Positions 45,108 through 52,923 of a DNA stretch of 64,000 nucleotides are shown here, one piece after another. Below the pieces are notes generated by a model that searched no databases, was not told the origin of the DNA, and was given only the letters and a program-made list of their open reading frames with translations. Source of the stretch: Chloroflexota bacterium (GTDB taxonomy: Bacteria > Chloroflexota > Dormibacteria > Dormibacterales > Dormibacteraceae); NCBI GenBank assembly GCA_005880695.1, contig VBGR01000048.1, positions 1-64,000 on the forward strand, written 5' to 3'. Position 1 is the first letter of the stretch. Every line of letters begins with the position of its first letter. Both the position numbers and the translations under genes were made by a program.

Positions 45108-46304
45108 GTGAAGATCGGCGTTCCCAAGGAGACCGCCCCGGGTGAGCTGAGGGTGGCCCTGACCCCTAAGGAAGCGGGGCGCCTGGCGGCCTCCGGCCTC
45201 GAGGTCCTGGTGGAAGCCGGGGCCGGCCACGACTCCTTCCCGGATGCCGCCTACCGGGAGGCGAAAGCCCAGATCGCCAAGGGCCCGAAGGAGCCGTTCG
45301 GCGCCGAGGTCGTGCTCAAGGTGCGCAAACCCTCGGAACCGGAGGTGGCCCTTCTGCGCTCCGGCGGGGCCCTGATCGGGTTCCTGCAGCCCCTCACCAG
45401 CCACGAGCTGGTCGAGAAGCTGGCCGCCCGCGGCGTCCTCAGCTTCAGCCTTGACGCCATCCCCAGAATCACCCGGGCTCAGTCCATGGACGCGCTCTCC
45501 TCGCAGGCGACGATCGCCGGCTACAAGGCAGTCCTGATCGCTGCCGGCAGCCTCGGCAAGATCTTCCCGATGCTGATGACCGCCGCCGGCACGCTCAAGC
45601 CGGCCCGGGTGTTCGTGCTCGGTGCGGGCGTGGCCGGCCTCCAGGCGATCGCCACGGCACGCCGCCTGGGCGGACAGGTCGAGGCCTTCGACGTGCGGGC
45701 CGCCGCTCGCGAAGAGGTGCACTCGCTCGGTGCTCGCTTCGTGGAGCTGCCCCTGGAGACGCAGGAGGGCGCCGGCGGGTACGCGCGCGAGCAGTCCGAG
45801 GAGTACTTGAAGAAGCAGCGCGAGCTGCTGGCCGACCACTGCGCCCAATCCGACGTGGTCATCACTACCGCCTTGATCCCGGGCCGGCCGGCGCCGGTCC
45901 TGATCACGAAGGAGATGGTCGCGCGCATGCAATCGGGCTCGGTGATCGTCGACATCGCGGCCGAGGCGGGCGGCAACTGTGAGCTGACCGAGCCAGGCAA
46001 GGTGGTGAATGTGCAGGGGGTGGCGATCCACGGCGTTTTGAACCCGGCCGCCATGGTCCCGATTCACGCTTCGGAGCTCTACGCCAAGAACATCACCAAC
46101 CTGCTCGCGCTGCTGGTCAAAGACGGCACGCTCCAGCCCGACTTCGAGGACGACGTGGTCAAGGGATGCTGCATCACGCGCGACGGGAAAGTCGTCCACG
46201 AACCCACGCTGAAGTCGATGGGAAGCGGGGCGGTCGCAGGGGGGAGGCCCGGGGGAAGGGCTGCGCCCGGCCGGGCCGACGGGGGGAGCCCCCCCGCAGC
46301 ATGA
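45108..46304 (+). CDS. pntAA: NAD(P) transhydrogenase alpha subunit, NAD-binding part
   Basis: 398 residues from GTG 45108. Catalytic domain I of the proton-pumping transhydrogenase: MKIGVPKETAPGE start, GYKAVLIAAGSLGKIFPML, nucleotide loop VFVLGAGVAGLQAI, DVRAAAREEV, and SVIVDIAAEAGGN. The last 30 residues (GSGAVAGGRPGG and so on) are a Gly/Pro/Ala tail coded by a G/C-run hairpin and look like an inserted extension. Its stop overlaps the ATG of pntAB. The separate three-gene form (AA, AB, B) is common in alphaproteobacteria and some Terrabacteria. Confidence 0.93.
   Translation: MKIGVPKETAPGELRVALTPKEAGRLAASGLEVLVEAGAGHDSFPDAAYREAKAQIAKGPKEPFGAEVVLKVRKPSEPEVALLRSGGALIGFLQPLTSHELVEKLAARGVLSFSLDAIPRITRAQSMDALSSQATIAGYKAVLIAAGSLGKIFPMLMTAAGTLKPARVFVLGAGVAGLQAIATARRLGGQVEAFDVRAAAREEVHSLGARFVELPLETQEGAGGYAREQSEEYLKKQRELLADHCAQSDVVITTALIPGRPAPVLITKEMVARMQSGSVIVDIAAEAGGNCELTEPGKVVNVQGVAIHGVLNPAAMVPIHASELYAKNITNLLALLVKDGTLQPDFEDDVVKGCCITRDGKVVHEPTLKSMGSGAVAGGRPGGRAAPGRADGGSPPAA
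46260..46300. repeat. G/C-run inverted repeat at the pntAA-pntAB junction
   Basis: GCTGCG (46260-46265) and CGCAGC (46295-46300) pair, and inside them CGGGGGG/CCCCCCCG forms a strong hairpin (46280-46296). It encodes the end of PntAA and stops right at the pntAB ATG, so it could hide or expose that ribosome site. It resembles the hairpins at 12018 and 63665. Confidence 0.5.
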
Positions 46305-46615
46305 GCGCTCATCTTCTCGCCGAGATCACTGTCCTTGTTCTCGCGGCGTTTGTCGGCTTCGAGGTCATCTCGAAGGTGCCGACGACGCTGCACACGCCGC
46401 TCATGTCGGGCACCAATGCGATCCACGGCATTGTGATCGTCGGCGGAATGCTGGTCGCGGGCTCCTCGCATGACTGGATCGGAATCGTGCTGGGGACCAT
46501 CGCGGTCACCTTCGGGACAATCAACGTGGTCGGCGGCTTCCTGGTCACCGATCGCATGCTCGAGATGTTCAAGGGGCGCCGGCCGGCTCCTTCGGACGAA
46601 CAGAAAGCCGCCTAG
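46301..46615 (+). CDS. pntAB: NAD(P) transhydrogenase alpha subunit, membrane part
   Basis: 104 residues with three hydrophobic helices (AEITVLVLAAFVGFEVI, AIHGIVIVGGMLVAG, IGIVLGTIAVTFGTINVVGGF) and the conserved VPTTLHTPLMSGTNAIHG loop. This is the first part of membrane domain II. ATG overlaps the pntAA stop. 214 bases of non-coding, structured sequence then separate it from pntB, although all three subunits must be made together. Confidence 0.93.
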   Translation: MSAHLLAEITVLVLAAFVGFEVISKVPTTLHTPLMSGTNAIHGIVIVGGMLVAGSSHDWIGIVLGTIAVTFGTINVVGGFLVTDRMLEMFKGRRPAPSDEQKAA

Positions 46616-46829
46616 TGGACCGCCCCGGGGTGATGGCCGGCATCCGACCGCTCAGATCCGCCGGGCGCCTCACGGCGCTGATGCCGGCGTCTGGGGGCCC
46701 GGCGCGCGTCGTCGCGCATCTTTGGATGCACTGCCTAGCACGCCACCCCATCCTGGGCACCGACGGCCTGAACGGCCGGGTTTCACCCCTCCGGGCTGCT
46801 GGGCCTCACCCCGGAGCGGTCCCCTAGCC
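46616..46829 (+). other. 214-base structured insertion inside the pnt operon
   Basis: No credible gene: the plus frame has a 70-codon ORF with low-complexity Pro/Ala/Gly/Arg content. GCCGGCATC (46636-46644) pairs with GATGCCGGC (46680-46688), with an inner CGCCG/CGGCG. A second hairpin, CTCCGGG/CCCGGAG (46789-46816), ends 14 bases before the pntB GTG. A regulatory or repeat element is possible; nothing further can be said. Confidence 0.4.
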
Positions 46830-48212
46830 GTGCCCCAGATCTGGATCGACGCGGCTTACCTGCTGGCGGCCGTCTGCTTCATCCTCGGGCTCCGCTTCCT
46901 GAGCCACCCGCGCACGGCCCGGCGCGGAAACCTGGTGGCGGCGGCCGGGATGGGTGTCGCGCTGATCGCGACCCTGCTCGACGCGCACATCACGAACTAC
47001 ACCTGGATCGTCGTCGGCGTCGTGATCGGCACCGCTGTCGGAGTCGCCGGCGCACGGATGGTGAAGATGACGGCCATGCCGCAGATGGTGGCGCTCTTCA
47101 ACGGCGTGGGCGGCGGCGCCGCCGCGCTGGTGGCGTCGAGCGACTACCTGCGGGGCGGGGCCACCGGACCCGGCGACCTGGTCCCGGTCATCTTCAGCGC
47201 CGCGGTGGGCTCGATCTCCTTCGCCGGCTCGATGATCGCTTTCCTCAAGCTCCAGGAGTGGATGACCGGGCGGCCGCTGACCTATCCCGGCCAGCAGGTG
47301 GTCAACGCGCTCGTCGCTCTCGGCATCCTGGCGATCTCCGGCTACCTGCTGGTCACGGCCAGCGCACCCCTTTACGTGACGCTGGTGGTGCTCGCGCTGC
47401 TGCTCGGCGTCGCGTTCGTGCTGCCGATCGGCGGCGCCGACATGCCAGTCGTCATCTCGTTGCTGAACGCCTTTACCGGCCTTTCCGCGGCGGCGACAGG
47501 CTTCGTCCTCAGCAACACCGTGCTGATCGTCGGCGGCACTCTAGTCGGGGCGTCCGGCACGCTGCTGACCCTGATGATGTCGCGCGCGATGGGCCGCTCG
47601 ATCGCCAACGTGCTCTTCAGCGCGTTTGGCAGCGCGGTGCTGGTGCCGGCGGCGCGCGGCGGCCCCTCGCAGGACGGCCGGACAGTGCGCAGCGGCTCCG
47701 CTGACGACGTCGCGGTGCTGCTTGCCTACGCCAACTCGGTCGTGATCGTGCCCGGCTACGGACTCGCGGTGGCGCAGGCACAGCACGCGGTGCACGAGCT
47801 GGCAGAGCTGCTCGAGAAGCGCGGGGTCGACGTCAAGTACGCGATCCACCCCGTCGCCGGGCGCATGCCCGGCCACATGAACGTGCTGCTGGCTGAGGCC
47901 AACGTGCCCTACGAGCAACTGGTCGAGATGGACGAGATCAACCCCCAGATGGAGCGCACCGACGTGGCTCTCGTCGTGGGAGCGAACGACACCACCAACC
48001 CGGCGGCGAAGAACACGCCAGGCAGCCCGATCTACGGCATGCCGATCATCGAGGTCGACGAGGCGCACAACGTCGTGGTTCTGAAGCGGAGCCTGGGCGC
48101 CGGTTTCGCGGGCATCGACAACGAGCTCTACTACAACCCGAAGACGACGATGCTCTTCGGTGACGCCAAGAAGTCATTGAGCGAGCTGGTGAGCGCTGTC
48201 AAAAACGTCTAG
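46830..48212 (+). CDS. pntB: NAD(P) transhydrogenase beta subunit
   Basis: 460 residues from GTG 46830. The N-terminal half is membrane domain II (about eight helices; FNGVGGGAAALVA, GTLVGASGTLLTLMMSRAMGRS), and the C-terminal half is the NADP-binding domain III with VIVPGYGLAVAQAQ, GVDVKYAIHPVAGRMPGHMNVLLAEA, LVVGANDTTNPAA and LKRSLGAGFAGIDN. With PntAA and PntAB it couples proton entry to NADPH formation. The end overlaps the convergent NTF2-like gene by 4 bases. Confidence 0.94.
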   Translation: MPQIWIDAAYLLAAVCFILGLRFLSHPRTARRGNLVAAAGMGVALIATLLDAHITNYTWIVVGVVIGTAVGVAGARMVKMTAMPQMVALFNGVGGGAAALVASSDYLRGGATGPGDLVPVIFSAAVGSISFAGSMIAFLKLQEWMTGRPLTYPGQQVVNALVALGILAISGYLLVTASAPLYVTLVVLALLLGVAFVLPIGGADMPVVISLLNAFTGLSAAATGFVLSNTVLIVGGTLVGASGTLLTLMMSRAMGRSIANVLFSAFGSAVLVPAARGGPSQDGRTVRSGSADDVAVLLAYANSVVIVPGYGLAVAQAQHAVHELAELLEKRGVDVKYAIHPVAGRMPGHMNVLLAEANVPYEQLVEMDEINPQMERTDVALVVGANDTTNPAAKNTPGSPIYGMPIIEVDEAHNVVVLKRSLGAGFAGIDNELYYNPKTTMLFGDAKKSLSELVSAVKNV

Positions 48213-48610
48213 TTAGCCGTTGTCGACGCGGAAGATCGCTTGCGCTGCAGGTACCACTCGGTGAATTCGCGGCAGCGATCCTGGTCGTCGAATCGCATCA
48301 CGAAGAGGTTGCGGTACTCGCGTTCAGGCTGCTCGCCGCTTCCTCGATACCGCGTCCATCCTCGACCGATGCCGAGGTCGCCCATCACGGCCAGCGCCGT
48401 ATAGCGGCACTCCCAGCTCTCCGGGTCGTCAGGCTTCTCGAGCCAGGCGCTGACGATGGCGTCGCGGCCCCGGACAGGGCCCTCGTCGAAGGGATCGAAC
48501 GCGTACACGGCATCGTCGCTGAAGAGCCGCCCGATCACCTCCGGCTGGTTCAACCGCCAGGCTTCGACGTAGGCGTCGAGCCACTGCTGGAGCCGGGCCA
48601 TGGTCAGCAT
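48209..48610 (-). CDS. NTF2/SnoaL-like protein
   Basis: 133 residues (ATG 48610, or 48601 giving 130). Cone-fold pattern: helix LQQWLDAYVEAWRLN, then VIGRLFSDDAVYAFDPFD, RGRDAIVSAWL, and a beta sheet ending RNLFVMRFDDQDRCREFTEWYL. Typical of NTF2-like proteins without known chemistry. It is the last gene of the molybdenum hydroxylase operon; its first codons overlap the end of the large subunit gene, so it may act on a pathway intermediate. Confidence 0.75.
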   Translation of the reverse strand: MLTMARLQQWLDAYVEAWRLNQPEVIGRLFSDDAVYAFDPFDEGPVRGRDAIVSAWLEKPDDPESWECRYTALAVMGDLGIGRGWTRYRGSGEQPEREYRNLFVMRFDDQDRCREFTEWYLQRKRSSASTTAN

Positions 48611-50943
48611 CGCGGCCGGCTCAGCTCGAAAAGCTTGAGCGGCGACAGCGGCATCTCGGTGATCCGCACCCCGAGCGCGTCCTCGACGGCCGAGGCGACC
48701 AGCGCCCCGACCGGGATCGTGCCGGCCTCACCGGCGCCCTTGATGCCGAGCGGGTTGAGCGGAGAGGGAGTCTCCTGATGGTGGATCTCGACCTCCGGGA
48801 CCTCGGTCGCATACGGCATCAGGAACTCCATGAATGACGCGTTACGCAGCTGGCCGTCCGCGTCGTAGGCAAGCCGCTCATAGAAGGCACCGCCGATGCC
48901 CTGGGCGACGCCACCCTGGATCTGTCCTTCCAGGACCAGTGGGTTGATGACGCGGCCACAGTCGTGCGTCACGACGTATTTCAGGAAGCGGAGTCGGTAG
49001 GTATCCGGGTCCACCGCGACCCAGGCCGCATGACATCCTGCCGCCCAGGTTGAGCCCAGGGGCGGGCTGTAGTAGCCGGTGGCCTCCAGGCCGGGCGCCT
49101 CACCTTCGGGCAGCGGCGGTCCGGGGCGGGGACGCGCCTGAAACGGAGTCGCGATCTCAGCACCACCTCCAAACGCGTAACGCAGCGGGTTGCTCAAAAT
49201 GGCGACCGCGGCCAACGGCAGCCCGCGGTCAGGCGCGCCTTTGACGCGCACCATGCCGCCAGCCAGCTCCAGGTCTTCCGGGTCCACCTCCAGCTGCTCG
49301 GCCGCGATCCGCCTCGCTTTGAGCGCGACGTTGCGTGCCGCCACCGCCATGGCGTTGCCGGCGGTGACCGCCGCCCGCGACGCGAAAGTGCCGACCCCCC
49401 ACTGGAAGCGGCGAGTGTCGCCCGTGGTGACCGCCACCTGCTCCGGCCGCACGCCCAGCTCGTCGGCGACCACCTGCGCGAAAACCGTCTGATGGCCCTG
49501 GCCTTGCGTCGGGATCCCGGTCGAGGCGACCACCTCGCCGCTCACCAGCACCTGCACGTGGGCGCCTTCGTAGGGGCCCACGCCGGTGCCTTCCACGTAC
49601 ATGGCGAGACCGAGCCCGACCTGCTCGCCCGCCGGCTTGGGGCCGAGGTGCTGCAAGGTCGTTTCCAGCAGCGCCGGGTAGTTCCCGCTGTCATAGACCA
49701 CGCGCCCGCCGTCCTGCCAGCCGACCCCGACCTCGTGCGGGAAGTCACCCGGCTGGAGGAGGTTGCGCCGCCTGACCTCGGCCCGCTCGAGGCCAAGCTC
49801 GCGGGCGATGGCATCCAGCGTCCGCTCCATCACGAAGCAGGCGTGCGGCCGGCCTGCGCCGCGATAAGGGGAGGTGGGGGTGGCGTTCGTGTAGAGGGCT
49901 TTAAAGCGGACCCGATAGCTCGGCACCCGGTACGGTCCAGGCACCTGGGCCGCGGTGATGATCGGCAGGATGATCCCGTACGGCGTGTAGGCGCCGGCAT
50001 CGTGGATGAAGTCGACGTCGAGCCCGAGCAGCCTGCCCTCGCCGTCGTATCCCACCCTCACGTCGTGGACCTGGCCGCGCTCCTGGTTGACGGCCGTGAA
50101 GTGCTCGCGGCGATCTTCGGTCCACTTGACCGGGCGGCCGAGCTGCATGGCTGCGAAAGGCACCAGCAGCTCGTCCGGGTAGAAGAGCATGATCTTCGGC
50201 CCGAAGCCTCCACCGACGTCTGGTGCGATCACCTCCACCGAGGTCTCGGGCAGGCCGAAGAGCACCGCCAGGCCGCCCCGGATCGAGGTGGGCGACTGGG
50301 TCGAGTCATAGACCGTGAGCTTGCCTTCGCGTTCCAGCCACCTGGCCCAGACCGCTCGCGCCTCCAGCGGGTGGGCGCCGCCGCGCTCGAACCGCAGTCG
50401 CAACCGCAGGTTATGGGGAGCCTTTGAGAGCGCCACCTCCACGTCGCCGCTTTCCTGGCGGAGCTCTGCCGCGACGTTTCCCGGCACGTCGGCGTGGACC
50501 AGATGCTCGGCGCCTTGGGCGGTCTCCGGCGTGATCACGACGGGCAGCGGCTCGTATTCGACGAGGACCTGGTCGGCGGCGTCCTCGGCGACGTACCTCG
50601 ACTCGGCGACAACGAAAGCGACCGCCTCGCCGACATAGCGCACGACCTCGTAGGCGAGGCATTTTTGGGTACGTCCCTGGGTCAGGCTCGGGTGCGGGAT
50701 CAGGAGGGGCAGGTCGGTCTGGCCGAAGGGGAGATCGGCGGCCGTGTAAACGGCGACCACGCCTGGAACGGCAGTCGCGGCGGAGGTATCGATTGAGGTG
50801 ATGCGCGCATGCGCGTACGGTGACCGCACGAAGCAGCCTTCGAGCGCACCCTCGCCGAGGTCGTCGGTATAGAGACCCGTGCCGCGCAGGAAGCGCTCGT
50901 CCTCCAGGCGCTGGACGCGTTCGCCGAACCAGCGAGTCGTCAC
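48604..50943 (-). CDS. Molybdenum hydroxylase large subunit (xanthine dehydrogenase/CoxL family, form II type)
   Basis: 779 residues from GTG 50943, which overlaps the iron-sulfur subunit stop (GTGA); the frame runs on upstream but overlaps that gene fully and is not used. The Moco-binding regions are present: APDVGGGFGPK, PYRGAGRPHACFVMER, GQGHQTVFAQV and the active-site Glu in KGAGEAG. The loop reads PYRGAGR, the form II type, not the AYRCSFR of true CO dehydrogenase. It should hydroxylate a carbon on an N-heterocycle or aldehyde. Substrate not known. Confidence 0.88.
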   Translation of the reverse strand: MTTRWFGERVQRLEDERFLRGTGLYTDDLGEGALEGCFVRSPYAHARITSIDTSAATAVPGVVAVYTAADLPFGQTDLPLLIPHPSLTQGRTQKCLAYEVVRYVGEAVAFVVAESRYVAEDAADQVLVEYEPLPVVITPETAQGAEHLVHADVPGNVAAELRQESGDVEVALSKAPHNLRLRLRFERGGAHPLEARAVWARWLEREGKLTVYDSTQSPTSIRGGLAVLFGLPETSVEVIAPDVGGGFGPKIMLFYPDELLVPFAAMQLGRPVKWTEDRREHFTAVNQERGQVHDVRVGYDGEGRLLGLDVDFIHDAGAYTPYGIILPIITAAQVPGPYRVPSYRVRFKALYTNATPTSPYRGAGRPHACFVMERTLDAIARELGLERAEVRRRNLLQPGDFPHEVGVGWQDGGRVVYDSGNYPALLETTLQHLGPKPAGEQVGLGLAMYVEGTGVGPYEGAHVQVLVSGEVVASTGIPTQGQGHQTVFAQVVADELGVRPEQVAVTTGDTRRFQWGVGTFASRAAVTAGNAMAVAARNVALKARRIAAEQLEVDPEDLELAGGMVRVKGAPDRGLPLAAVAILSNPLRYAFGGGAEIATPFQARPRPGPPLPEGEAPGLEATGYYSPPLGSTWAAGCHAAWVAVDPDTYRLRFLKYVVTHDCGRVINPLVLEGQIQGGVAQGIGGAFYERLAYDADGQLRNASFMEFLMPYATEVPEVEIHHQETPSPLNPLGIKGAGEAGTIPVGALVASAVEDALGVRITEMPLSPLKLFELSRPRC

Positions 50944-51392
50944 TTCGATAACTCGGTGGCACGCCGGACCGCTCTGCGGATTGACGCGTAGCCCGTGCAG
51001 CGGCAGAGGTTGCCGGAGATTCCCTCGTCGATCTCCAGGTCGCTCGGTTTGCGGTGCTTTGCGAGCAGGCCTGCGACCGCGAGGACGAAGCCGGGAGTGC
51101 AGAACCCGCACTGAAGGGCATGGCATTCGTGGAACGCCTGCTGAATCGGGTGCAGCTTTCCCTCGCCGGCGAGACCTTCGATCGTCGTCACCTCGTGCCG
51201 GCCCGCCTGCACGGCGAGCATCAAGCAGGAGCGGACCGGCCGGCCGTCCAGCAGGACCGTGCAGCAGCCGCAGACACCGTGCTCGCAGCCGACGTGCGTG
51301 CCGGTCAGCCCGAGCTCGTGGCGCAGGTAGTCGGAGAGCAGAATCCGGACGTTGGTGGGGTCCGGACGTTCCCGGCCATTGACGCGGATCAT
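50940..51392 (-). CDS. Molybdenum hydroxylase iron-sulfur subunit (CoxS-like)
   Basis: 150 residues with two [2Fe-2S] centres. The plant-type cluster uses Cys36, 41, 44 and 56 (CEHGVCGCC), the second uses Cys95, 98, 130 and 132 (CGFC, CRC). Carries electrons from the Moco to FAD. 4-base overlaps join it to the FAD subunit before it and the large subunit after it. Confidence 0.93.
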   Translation of the reverse strand: MIRVNGRERPDPTNVRILLSDYLRHELGLTGTHVGCEHGVCGCCTVLLDGRPVRSCLMLAVQAGRHEVTTIEGLAGEGKLHPIQQAFHECHALQCGFCTPGFVLAVAGLLAKHRKPSDLEIDEGISGNLCRCTGYASIRRAVRRATELSK

Positions 51393-52141
51393 GACGCGAA
51401 AGCCCTCCGCACCAGCACCTCGACAAGGTGCAGGCGGAAGGCCGGCGTCGCCTCCAGGTCGCCGCTGGGACTCAGGCCGTGGGACGGATCGGTGGGGTCG
51501 GCCAGGACCGGGGTCGGGGCGACCCCGAAGAGGGCCAGGCGGTCACCGCTGCGAGCCGCCCCAGCCAGAGCGAAGTCGCCGTGGCGTCGTGACTCCTCAA
51601 CCAGAGCGAACGGTCCGGTCGTAGCCGGAAACCAGGCCTCGACGAGAAGCTCATCCGCCTCCAGCGCCGAGTCGAAAACGCCCTTGAAGAAGTCCTGCGC
51701 GGTGATCCGCCGCTCGCCACGGACAGAGCGCGCGACGACCTCGCCTCCCGCCGCCAGCAGGACCGCAGGCAACTCCGCGGCAGGGTCTGCATGGGCGAGG
51801 CTGCCGCAGACCGTTCCGCGGTTGCGAATCACCGGGTGCGCTACCTGGCCGAGCGCCTCCGCCAGGAGGGGGCAGATCCGGCGCACTGTCTTGTCGTCCT
51901 CGACATCGGACTGCCGCGCGCCGGCGCCGATCGCGACGCCACCGTCTCGCTCTCGGACGTACTCCAGCTCGGCGATGCCGTTGATATCCACCAGGTGAGC
52001 GGGGCTGGCCAGCCGGAAGTTGAGCAGCGGAATGAGCGACTGCCCGCCGGCGAGCACCTTGGCGTCTTCCAGCTTGGCGAGCAGGTCGAGCGCCTCCGCC
52101 ATCGTGCTGGGCGCGTGGTACTCGAACGGTGGGGGTTTCAC
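51389..52141 (-). CDS. Molybdenum hydroxylase FAD-binding subunit (CoxM-like)
   Basis: 250 residues from GTG 52141, in a GTGA overlap with the cyclase gene. FAD-binding motifs AGGQSLIPLLNFR and NRGTVCGSLAHADPAAELPA are standard for this family, and the C-terminal domain ends RLHLVEVLVRRAF. Passes electrons to an acceptor such as a quinone, NAD or ferredoxin. Gene order FAD subunit, iron-sulfur subunit, large subunit is typical for this class. Confidence 0.92.
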   Translation of the reverse strand: MKPPPFEYHAPSTMAEALDLLAKLEDAKVLAGGQSLIPLLNFRLASPAHLVDINGIAELEYVRERDGGVAIGAGARQSDVEDDKTVRRICPLLAEALGQVAHPVIRNRGTVCGSLAHADPAAELPAVLLAAGGEVVARSVRGERRITAQDFFKGVFDSALEADELLVEAWFPATTGPFALVEESRRHGDFALAGAARSGDRLALFGVAPTPVLADPTDPSHGLSPSGDLEATPAFRLHLVEVLVRRAFAS

Positions 52142-52923
52142 GAATCGAGGAAGGCGACAGCGCGGCAGAAGGCGGCTTCGCCGCCCTGGAACCGCCACGG
52201 GAAGCAGCCGAACGTCACCTTGCTGTCGAGCACCTTGTCGATCTCGCCGCCCAGGTTCTCGATGTGGATCACGTCGTGCGGGAAGAGTGCTGTGTGCATG
52301 ACCTGGTAGTCGGCGAGCGGGAAGATCTCGTCCAGCGACCGGCCGAGCTTCTGCTCGGCGAGGCCGGCCTCGTCCGCGCGGAGCCGGCGGATGACGGTAT
52401 TCATCGGGTGGTCGGCGCTCCCCGCGTCGACCGCCAGCCAGCGGAGGCCGCGCGCCAGCACCCAGTCGGCGAACTCCCGGGTCGGGCCGGGGTGGCGGAT
52501 GAAGTAGCGCGTCTCGTCGACTCCGGCCCTGCCGTCGGCCCAGTTCTCCGGGTAGTAGCGGTGGTACCCCGTGTGGATGACCAGGATGTCGTCGCGTTCG
52601 ATCCTGAGGCCGGTGTCCTTCTCCCAGCGCTCGAAGTGCGCTGGACCGTAGAGGTCGTAGTCGCCGATGCCCATCCGTTCCAGGTCGACCACGCAGGCAG
52701 GTCCGACGAGCCAGTCGAGCGGGAGGTCGCCAATGAACTTGCCGCCGGACAGGAAGTGGGCGGGAGCGTCCAGGTGGGTGCTGACGTGGAGCGTGCTGGT
52801 GATCTCCTGGCCGCCTGCCTTATCGAAGGCCAGCCGCTTCACCCATTTGATCGAGGGGCCGGTGTAACTGGCGAAAGCCGGCGTGTGCATCGAGAAGTCC
52901 TGGGAGAGGTCCAGGACCTTCAT
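52138..52923 (-). CDS. Metal-dependent cyclase-family hydrolase (isatin hydrolase / kynurenine formamidase type)
   Basis: 261 residues of the PF04199 cyclase family. The metal motif HxxTHxDxPxH is complete (LHVSTHLDAPAHF). Known members open cyclic amides or hydrolyse formamides (isatin hydrolase, KynB). Located between the DUF1116 gene and the Mo hydroxylase in a row of 4-base overlaps, so a cyclic imide or ureide product of the hydroxylase is a plausible substrate. The exact compound cannot be read from sequence. Confidence 0.85.
   Translation of the reverse strand: MKVLDLSQDFSMHTPAFASYTGPSIKWVKRLAFDKAGGQEITSTLHVSTHLDAPAHFLSGGKFIGDLPLDWLVGPACVVDLERMGIGDYDLYGPAHFERWEKDTGLRIERDDILVIHTGYHRYYPENWADGRAGVDETRYFIRHPGPTREFADWVLARGLRWLAVDAGSADHPMNTVIRRLRADEAGLAEQKLGRSLDEIFPLADYQVMHTALFPHDVIHIENLGGEIDKVLDSKVTFGCFPWRFQGGEAAFCRAVAFLDS

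Noticed and set aside
46470-46829. Upstream extension of pntB and a 70-codon plus frame in the same gap
   Set aside because: The extension overlaps pntAB out of frame, and the 70-codon frame is low complexity with no homologue recognised. The gap looks structured and not coding.
50944-51426. Upstream extension of the Mo hydroxylase large subunit frame
   Set aside because: It lies out of frame over the whole iron-sulfur subunit gene and has an Arg/Pro/Ala-rich composition. GTG 50943 fits the family start and the overlap pattern.
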